From the NCBI RefSeq assembly GCF_963678635.1, contig NC_087066.1:34291301-34355300 (forward strand): a stretch of 64,000 nt of DNA. The letters run 5' to 3'. Below the pieces are notes generated by a model, which saw only the letters and a list, made by a program, of their open reading frames with translations, was not told the origin of the DNA and searched no databases. The position numbers and the translations under genes are program-made. This DNA is from Symsagittifera roscoffensis. Taxonomy: Eukaryota; Xenacoelomorpha; Acoela; Convolutidae. Positions 56,184-64,000 of this stretch are shown piece after piece (positions within the stretch are counted from its first letter, which is position 1; each line of letters begins with the position of its first letter).

Positions 56184-59100
56184 AGAAAGTCCAGATGATG
56201 ATGAAATCTTTCCCTTTATAGTAGATGCAACCACTGATAGAGGACAGCATATATTTTGCAAAAATTTACTATTAAATTTATTTGAACCCGGAATCAGTCC
56301 ATGTAAAACAGAGTTCCCAGAGGTAAAAATCAAAAGTCAAATCATAGACCACTACTTAAAAGATATATGCAACATAACACAACAGTATGGAATCTACTCA
56401 ATAGAATTCACCTCACCAAACCATAATAATAGAAAATATACAATTCAAACAGACGATCTTGATTTAGAATTTTCAAAAGTTTTTTCAGAATATATAAAAA
56501 GCATCCAATATCATAACTCACAAAGAGCAAACTCCATATTCACCAATGAAGTTTTCGCAATAATATATAGTTATATTTCGATATTAGAAAACGAAATCCC
56601 AATAACAAATGTCTCACCGACAGAAACATCTAAACATTTGAAAGTACGACATGAAATCACACTACTCTCTAGTTATTTAAACATCATTAAAGAAAATTTC
56701 ACGAAAGACGACGTTTCACAACATACAAAACACGATCTACAAAAAATTTTGGCATGGTTCATAATAGATTATTTCACACACAATATTGATTTAATTGCAC
56801 AAGCAAGAAAAAATTTTAGACCCCAAAACTCGAACGATGATACCGCTATCACAGAACAATCAGATTATGTTTGGGACCCCGAATGGTCTCATCCCGCATT
56901 TATAAGCTTCCCACAATCAATCTCAAGTCAAGCAATAAGTACGATATCTTACATAAGAGATTATGTAAAAGTAATACCATTAACCATTGATGCAACACCA
57001 TTAAACTATAATACATTTTTGCCCGATACACAAAATAATAGTTTAAACACTACAGTTATACACAATGAAAACCTCAATGGAACTAGGAATCTTACTCAAC
57101 AAGATATCCAGACACCATCACACTTCATAAATGAAGAAATTGTACACACAACAACTACACAACAAAGTATTTCACCAATACGCCCAAATTTAACAACACC
57201 AAGAAATACAAATCCTTCACACACACAGGTAACCTTACAATCAACCGTTAAACCTTCGGTTGCTCCTAAATATTCACATATGGATTACCAAACATACAGA
57301 CCCATGACAATACCATCAAAAACAAACAAAACATTCACTAGAAACAACTTTGCAGACCATAATTATAATTATACACATCCATCAAAAACATATAACCAAC
57401 CACAAAGAAATTTTAACCAATATACAAGATCTCGAAATTGGGATAACCCAATGACCCAACATAATTCAATAAATTTCCAAACAAATCCTCCACAGGATCA
57501 CAGTGAAAATTACCCATTTTTTCAACAAAATAAAAAGAAAAAACAGACATCTTATCAAATGGATTATTTATCCTCAGATGATGATTTCTTACAACCAGAT
57601 ATATTTGCACCAAATACTCAAGAATATCGTAGACAAGGAATACAGAGAACACGTACAAATCATAGAAATTTTTCTCCACAACCAATAGATGCAAAACATC
57701 AACAACCAATTCAACAACAAAATCTAATTAATACACAATCTTTTCAACCAATTCAACAACAAAATCCAATGACTGCACACTCGTATCAAGCATCACAAAT
57801 GCAAAATGAAATACCACTCCCATATTATCTCCAACAACATGAAATAACAAGAAACCAACTTTCAAATTTTTCTCAAATGCCAAATGCAGCAGAATCATTA
57901 CAAATGACAATGAATCCATACCTTATGGGTGGATCATCAATAACATCAAACAAACCTTTAATGGTTTTCACAGGAACAGACCCTGAATACTCTGTAGAAG
58001 ATTATTTAAATGCAGTAACAGCAAACCTGATTTTAAATATTGGACCTGAACCAATTAATACGCCACTACATCAAAATTGGATACATCGACGCACAGCGTT
58101 AATACAAACAACCTTAGATGGCGCAGCCCAAAAATGGTTTTCAGTACTACCTCTAGAAATAAAATCAAACTGGAAAAGGTTTACACAGGAATTTTCAAAA
58201 ATGTTTGACTCCGAAAGAAACAAACAACAACAAAGAGTTTTATGTAATGAAATTCGCAGATTACCAAACGAAACCATCAAGCAAATAGCAGTACGAATCG
58301 AAACACTAGTTCGAAAAGCATATTCATTAAATACACACGACTATAAAAACACAAAGATGACAGAAATCTTAATGATGACCTTAACACCACAATTAAGGAA
58401 AATAGCAATAAAAAAGAGAGCATCCCATCCTTCTTCAATTCGAGAACCCGATTTAGATTTTCGAAAACTAGTAGACAAATTAGAACAAGCAGAAATCACG
58501 ATGAAACTAGAAGAAACGGAAAATCTGAAATTACAATACGTTAACAGAATTGAAACGACTCCCACTAATATTAATAATATACAGGAATCAGAGACAGACC
58601 TCGTTGAAAAAATCACTGAAATACTCAATATTTACGAAAAGAACCCAAACTTTAAAGGCAAACCATCTTTCAAAAAATGGTGTAATTATTGCCGACGATA
58701 CGGACATAGTATTTCCGAATGTAGACAAAAACAGCAAGACAATCAAAATAAACCTCAAAAATATAAAGAACCAAATAAATCATTCTATCAATACATGAAA
58801 AAAGATCAAAATCTACCGAACAAAACAGTCTACAGCAACAACAGTTCAGGAAAACCACTCCCGAACAACACAAATTATACAAGAAATCAATCACCATATA
58901 ACTCAAGTTATAGAGGAAGATCACCAGAACGAAGAAACACGAATAATTCATCACAAAATCACTACAATAGACCAAATAGTCGAAATAACTACTCCAGATC
59001 AAATTCAAATACACAACGATTTGTTTCTAGATCTAATTCCCAATCAAGAAATAACTACTATCCAAACAACCAATCACGAAATTCGTCATACAATAGGAAT

Positions 59101-60036
59101 AGAAACTACTCCTATAATCGAAATAGAAGTTATTCAAACAACCGAAACCAGAATTACCCGAACAATCAATCAAGGAATAACTCATATAATAGATCGAACT
59201 ATAACAGACCAAACAATAATTACCAAAACAGATCGCGAAATAATTCACAAAATCGACACTCAAGTTATAATAATCGTTATAGAAATTATTCCCAATCACC
59301 ACACCGGAATAATAATAACTATAATAATTCTAATAATCGCCACAGAAGTAGTACACCTAAACATCAAAGACAAATCAATCAAGTACAATCTAATCCAGAA
59401 ACAACATCAGACCCTCCAGGTATTGATGACACAGTAACTGATACGTTACAACTCAATCAAATAAACTGTACATCATCAGATTCAGAAAGTGATACTGAAA
59501 ACACTCTTTCTATAAATATGATAAAAGTCGAAAATGACTATGAATCTGTCATATATGAACAACCCTTTTCATCACACATATATGAAAATCAATCAGAATT
59601 TCTTCAAAATTATTACACTACACCCATAAATTCCACACCAACGACGCAAGAAACAAATGAGATTAACACTACAAATCAAACCAATAAAAATACCAAAACA
59701 AAATGCTTGAATACAAACCACATTTATCAAAATATACAAAAAGAACAACCCAAAGAAAAAATTTGGACAATACCATTTCTCTTAGAAAGCCCAAGAAATA
59801 AAGAATTTCAACCACCAGACCTTGAAATAGATTTTTTAATTGATTCAGGAGCAGAATCAAACATAATAAACATCCCCACATGGAATGAAATAAAAACTTT
59901 ACACCCAAAGCTAACACCTCTTGAAACCTCCAGTAAGTTAGCAACAGCACAAGGATCAACATTGATAAACTACGGAAAAATCCAATTATTTCTCCTCCCC
60001 ACCAGAACAATGGAGCAAAGCAAAATTTTAAATTAG
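56158..60036 (+). CDS. Gag with N-terminal half of the protease
   Basis: 1292 codons. Residues 1-230: an unrecognised, mostly helical domain. 230-600: a low-complexity Asn/Gln/Thr/Pro-rich linker with QQPIQQQN and QPIQQQNP repeats. About 600-785: the Retrotrans_gag/capsid domain (FTGTDPEYSVEDYLNAV, LDGAAQKWFSVLP, WKRFTQEFSKMF). 845-858: a CCHC zinc knuckle CNYCRRYGHSISEC. 880-1070: a tail almost entirely of Arg, Asn, Ser and Tyr. 1229: the aspartic protease motif LIDSGAESNII. A TAG at 60034-60036 ends the ORF within the protease. Gag builds the particle; the knuckle and RN-rich tail should bind RNA. The length is about three times that of typical Gags. Confidence 0.88.
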   Translation: MSSTHTPGEESPDDDEIFPFIVDATTDRGQHIFCKNLLLNLFEPGISPCKTEFPEVKIKSQIIDHYLKDICNITQQYGIYSIEFTSPNHNNRKYTIQTDDLDLEFSKVFSEYIKSIQYHNSQRANSIFTNEVFAIIYSYISILENEIPITNVSPTETSKHLKVRHEITLLSSYLNIIKENFTKDDVSQHTKHDLQKILAWFIIDYFTHNIDLIAQARKNFRPQNSNDDTAITEQSDYVWDPEWSHPAFISFPQSISSQAISTISYIRDYVKVIPLTIDATPLNYNTFLPDTQNNSLNTTVIHNENLNGTRNLTQQDIQTPSHFINEEIVHTTTTQQSISPIRPNLTTPRNTNPSHTQVTLQSTVKPSVAPKYSHMDYQTYRPMTIPSKTNKTFTRNNFADHNYNYTHPSKTYNQPQRNFNQYTRSRNWDNPMTQHNSINFQTNPPQDHSENYPFFQQNKKKKQTSYQMDYLSSDDDFLQPDIFAPNTQEYRRQGIQRTRTNHRNFSPQPIDAKHQQPIQQQNLINTQSFQPIQQQNPMTAHSYQASQMQNEIPLPYYLQQHEITRNQLSNFSQMPNAAESLQMTMNPYLMGGSSITSNKPLMVFTGTDPEYSVEDYLNAVTANLILNIGPEPINTPLHQNWIHRRTALIQTTLDGAAQKWFSVLPLEIKSNWKRFTQEFSKMFDSERNKQQQRVLCNEIRRLPNETIKQIAVRIETLVRKAYSLNTHDYKNTKMTEILMMTLTPQLRKIAIKKRASHPSSIREPDLDFRKLVDKLEQAEITMKLEETENLKLQYVNRIETTPTNINNIQESETDLVEKITEILNIYEKNPNFKGKPSFKKWCNYCRRYGHSISECRQKQQDNQNKPQKYKEPNKSFYQYMKKDQNLPNKTVYSNNSSGKPLPNNTNYTRNQSPYNSSYRGRSPERRNTNNSSQNHYNRPNSRNNYSRSNSNTQRFVSRSNSQSRNNYYPNNQSRNSSYNRNRNYSYNRNRSYSNNRNQNYPNNQSRNNSYNRSNYNRPNNNYQNRSRNNSQNRHSSYNNRYRNYSQSPHRNNNNYNNSNNRHRSSTPKHQRQINQVQSNPETTSDPPGIDDTVTDTLQLNQINCTSSDSESDTENTLSINMIKVENDYESVIYEQPFSSHIYENQSEFLQNYYTTPINSTPTTQETNEINTTNQTNKNTKTKCLNTNHIYQNIQKEQPKEKIWTIPFLLESPRNKEFQPPDLEIDFLIDSGAESNIINIPTWNEIKTLHPKLTPLETSSKLATAQGSTLINYGKIQLFLLPTRTMEQSKILN
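60034..60036 (+). other. In-frame UAG between gag-protease and pol
   Basis: The ORF before and after is in the same frame, and the stop lies between the DSGA motif and the distal 'IIGIPFI' block of the same protease. It is the only stop I see in the frame between 56158 and 64000. It may be a nonsense mutation or a recoding site. The bases after it (CCATTT) do not match known strong readthrough contexts. Confidence 0.85.
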
Positions 60037-63000
60037 CCATTTAAACAAATATTCCATATCACTGACATTAAATATAATATCATTGGAATACCATTTATTT
60101 CGAAGTATATACCAACAATTAACATACTAAATAGTAAAATATTAATCAAAGATAAATATACAAAAACAAAAGAAACATCCTTTACATTTTTTCAAAGATT
60201 AAATAAACAACCACCATTCTTTTCAAAATTCTACCCGATATTTAACCAACAAAGAAAACACCTAAAACCACTATCAGGAAATATCTATAATTTTTCAATC
60301 AAACAAGTTCACCAATATGATAAAGAACAAAACAAACAAAAATTTTATATGTCAGAATTTGAATTCAAACCTATTCACAAATTTTTCAAAATCACAATCT
60401 CATCCATAAAATATTTGAAAAATTCGAATTCCGATATCATTTCCTTACATGTCTATAACAACACACCTTACCAAGTAACATTACCTTTAGGACTTTTAGG
60501 ATATTGTGAAACCAACGCTACAATATCACCAATACACGAAAAAGCCTATCGCGTAAATAATATACTCCAATTACTAGATATTTGCCAATCTACAATTCTT
60601 AATGAAGAATTATCTATAAATAATATAATAAGTAACGAAAACAGAAATACGGATTATTTCACAAAAACTCCATATTTCAAACCTACATTCAACATAAGTA
60701 ACTACACAGAGGACCAACAAAAATTTTTAACAATGTTTAATTTCCAACATTCACAAATAACACAAGACGAATTCGAAAAATTAGCCAAACAACTAATTAA
60801 ATATTCATCAGTCTATGCAACATCAAAATTCGATGTTGGAAAAATCAGTTCATCACTACATCTCCCATTAAAACCAGACGCAGTTTTCAAAAAACAGAGA
60901 GCAAGTAAAGTACCAATTCACTTACATGATAAAGTAAACAGATTACTCGACATTTTAGAACAATACAACATTATATCACCAGTAAACAAAGAAGAACAAC
61001 CAAAAGGCAACACATTTATCAACCCTGTTATCATTCTAGCTAAAGGAGAATCATTAAAAATCGTTCTCGATGCTAGATACCTCAATTCACTTATAGATGA
61101 ATCAAAATGTAATTGGCCCATTGAACCAATACAAGTTATTTTAACAAAAATAAACGGCAAATACTTTACAACCGCCGATATGAATAGTGCATACAATCAA
61201 ATGCCACTAGATGAACAATCACGACGTTTAACACAATTTGTTATCGGAAACCAACAATATGAATTCAACCGCTTATTCTATGGAATATCCATAGGACCAG
61301 CAGCATTTTCAGCTTTTATGAGCAAAATTTTTCGACCACTAATACTCAAGAAAAACGCAATCACCTATTTAGACGATGTTTTTATGCAATCACAGACAAA
61401 AGACGAGATGTTCAATGTTTTAGAAAAATATCACCAAATACTTCAGAACGAAAATCTGAAGGCCGCCCCCGATAAATCACACTTCTTTTTGACAAGAGTT
61501 AAATTCTTAGGACATAATATAGAAAGAAAAACAATCACTCCATTGAAATCACGCATTGACGCTATTCAAAAACTTCAACCACCAACAAATAAAAAGAAAA
61601 TCCAAGAATTTCTTGGAATGTTAAACTTTTTAAGTAAATATGTTTATAAAATGCAATTATATCTACGACCATTTTATAACATCCTTAGACAACAAAATAA
61701 TTTTGAATGGAACACAGAACATCAAACACGATTTGAAGAAATAAAGAAACTTTTAACTGAACAAATTTCAAACACAATTCCAGATTCAAATCAACCATTT
61801 TATGCAATGTGCGATGCTTCGAACTTTGGCATCGGTGCAGCACTATTACAATCACATAATGGTACAAATAAAATGAACCTCATATCAGCAAATTCTCGAT
61901 TATTCACTCAAGCAGAGCTACGACTCTCAACTCTAATGAGAGAATGTACAGCCATAATATATACACTGACAGAATATGAATTTCTGATACTTGGATCAAA
62001 ACATCCAACAGTTCTATTCACAGACCATAAACCAATCATCTTTCTCTTTACACAAAAATCTAACCCAAACCACCGAGTTTTTAGATTTCAACTAATTCTA
62101 ATGAAATTTCCAAACTTACATATAGTTTGGACTGCAGGAAAAAATCTTGCATTACCAGACACCTTAAGTCGAAATACACCACCTGAATTACTTACACGAA
62201 AAACAACAGTTGAAATACCCAAAAACATAAAATTCTACCTTGCAGAAAACGAAACATCACCCCGATTGGAATGCAAATATGCAGTAAAAACTGATATTGA
62301 ACAATCACAAATAAATAATTTACAACATTTCCCACTTTATTTAGATTGTCAAAATAATCATTATGAAGTTGATCTACTTGGAACATCAACTTTCAAACCA
62401 ATCCCATATTCTCAATGGATAAAAAATAACACCCAACAAAAACGAACAAAACAACACCCGCCTAAAAAAGACCATTTTCCACTAATTGAAAAAGAAGATT
62501 TAACTGATAAAATAATTTTATCAGGACCACAAACAAATGATTCAAAATACACAATAAATCAAGTTTTTGACCTTCACGACCCACTTGATACAATACCCTT
62601 ATCTAAATTCGAAATTGAAAACATTCTTCTCCCTCCAACAGAAACGATTACAATTTCAACACTGAAACAATATCAAAATCTTGACCCGATAATTAGACAA
62701 CTAAAATCATGGCACAAATATAAAACTAAACCTGTCAAGGCAGATTCAACCATTCTAGGAAACAAAACACTCCTCCGATACTTTCGCAAATTTAACAACA
62801 CAACAATTAACGAAAATACAGACCTTTTAGAGTATAACCTGAATGAATCTACAGTTCCCTGTCTCCCTTTAAGTATGATTCTTATAGCTTTTAATATTTC
62901 ACATACACAAAATATTAAAGGACACTCTGGATCAGAAAAAACATATTCAAATTTTATACAAAATTTTTACTTCCCAAATGCACCAATTTGGATAAAAGTA

Positions 63001-64000
63001 CTATGCAATGACTGTATAGTATGTCAACTAAATAAACCTTACCCAAATCAAAAACAAATAGCACAAAAACAAGATTTTAAAGGACAAAGCTTGTACTTTA
63101 ACCATCGTATCTCATTTGATACCAAAGGACCAATTTCACCCTCATCCGAAGGAAACTCCTACATTATGGTAATTGTTGACGCATTTACACATTATGTAGC
63201 ACTTAACCCAGTACCACATTGTAACGCTTATTACGCTTACACAACACTCTATGAACACTGGATAGCAAAATTCGGACTACCAGAAATTTTAGTTACAGAC
63301 AACGGTACAGAATTCATAAATAATGAAATTATCACACTATGTCATTTATATAACATTAAACACAAACCACGTACATCTCATGCACCTTGGACAAACGGCT
63401 TAGTCGAAGGTATGAACCGTTCATTACAAGAATATCTTAGATGTATCATCAACGGAAATGATACAAAATATACCGAATGGTCAGCAGATGTAAAATTATT
63501 TCCCTTAGCGTATAATTCACAAATTACGACAACTTTAGGAATATCACCATACGAAATGGTTTTTAACCAAAAGCCACGCAAACCAATAATGTTTACAGCA
63601 AATTCTCATAAAAACGCACAAGGTTATTGTCAACCAAATAAAGACTCAATTTGTTATAACCTACCTTTACATACACACGATGAAGATCATTTTCATCACC
63701 CACAAATTCTTAAATTAGCCTCCGGTACACACACCGAATGGATTCTAAATAGAGATAAAAAACACAATGAAATTTATCAAAAAATAACAAAAAAGTTATT
63801 ACAAAGACAAAACATTAATGAACAAATCAATTCACGTTTTACACCAGCCTCCGAATTAAAAATTGGAACATTTGTTTTAATACCCAATTTTAATACTCAA
63901 AAAGGAATTTCTAAAAAATTACAACCCCTTCGAAAAGGACCATACCAAATAATTGCAAAACCCACTGATGTCACATATAAAATTACCGACTCAAACAAAA
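60037..64000 (+). CDS. Pol: protease C-terminus, RT, RNase H, integrase (partial)
   Basis: Open for 1321 codons to the window end. IIGIPFISKY is the protease flap/end block. RT is at about 60870-61560: INPVIILAKGE, LKIVLDARYLN, FTTADMNSAYNQMPLDE (first catalytic Asp), RLFYGISIGPAAFS, YLDD at 61366, and KFLGH. RNase H is at about 61800-62180: CDASNFGIGAALL, RECTAIIY, FTDHKPI (Asp, Glu, Asp). The integrase zinc finger is near 62900-63050 (H-X6-H, then CNDCIVC). The core near 63110-63430 reads FDTKGPISP, VDAFTHYV, VTDNGTEF, NGLVEGMNRSLQEY (DDE). From about 63840 a GPY-type tail (LRKGPYQIIAK) follows. All catalytic residues are present; the 3' end is outside the window. Confidence 0.9.

Larger units (their letters stand above)
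54163..64000 (+). mobile_element. Well-preserved Ty3/gypsy-type element, truncated by the window edge
   Basis: A leader, a small basic ORF, gag-protease, and RT, RNase H and integrase follow one another on an A-rich + strand, in the Ty3/gypsy order (RT before integrase). The 5' edge is approximate. TGTAAGTGCTGAAG at 54163 starts a GTGCTGAA/TTCAGCAC hairpin (54167-54194), and AATAAA at 54256 could be the LTR poly(A) signal. The 3' LTR lies beyond the window, so LTR limits, target duplication and age cannot be set. Confidence 0.85.

Noticed and set aside
57413-59302. Antisense ORFs inside gag (57413-57709, 58670-59014, 59033-59302)
   Set aside because: They are Phe/Tyr/Val/Cys-rich translations of the A-rich coding strand read backwards; no independent signal.
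60034-60036. Alternative genetic code with UAG as sense
   Set aside because: Only one in-frame TAG is present in this gene, and TAG ends gene 1 in my model. One codon cannot support a code change.

Overview
The window reads as nuclear DNA of an invertebrate-type animal. It is AT-rich. Two multi-exon genes on the + strand have GT-AG introns of up to about 5 kb, and one encodes an F-BAR-like membrane-bending domain. The remainder is dense with transposon relics: Ty3/gypsy, LINE, tRNA-derived SINEs, hAT, Tc1/mariner, MULE and other TIR elements. I cannot name the species. There are no prokaryotic operons, CRISPR arrays or rRNA genes.

Layout. 1-4.2 kb: a diverged 200/410-bp tandem repeat, then a decayed LINE reverse transcriptase end on the - strand. 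4.2-28.1 kb: gene 1, ten phase-compatible exons giving about 588 codons of a mostly alpha-helical protein that I do not recognise. Its introns are packed with repeats, including an array invaded by a hAT element that carries a SINE (19.8-21.3 kb), a MULE transposase fossil (17.0-17.9 kb) and two sister long-TIR elements (25.9-27.2 kb). 28.4-38 kb: an orphan exon, then repeats only, among them a TIR element with a clean 8-bp target duplication and head-to-head Tc1/mariner fragments. 38.0-51.2 kb: the N-terminal part of an F-BAR-like gene. Its long fourth intron contains a decayed Ty3/gypsy element with an unusually long 2.4-kb 3' LTR. The 3' end of this gene is not recognisable in the window.

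54.2-64 kb: a second, much better preserved Ty3/gypsy element runs off the window edge. Its + strand is strikingly A-rich. In order it has a structured leader, a small basic ORF overlapping gag, a 1292-codon gag-protease ORF with a CCHC knuckle and a long Arg/Asn/Ser-rich tail, one in-frame UAG inside the protease, and then a pol frame open to the window end with RT (YLDD), RNase H and integrase.

The most unusual features are the layout of that retroelement (extra 5' ORF, tail-heavy Gag, stop inside the protease), a set of short dispersed repeat modules found only on the + strand over 50 kb, and a three-copy modular repeat made of a fixed header plus an array of ~165-bp units. All gene models were built by eye from splice sites and phase and need transcript support.
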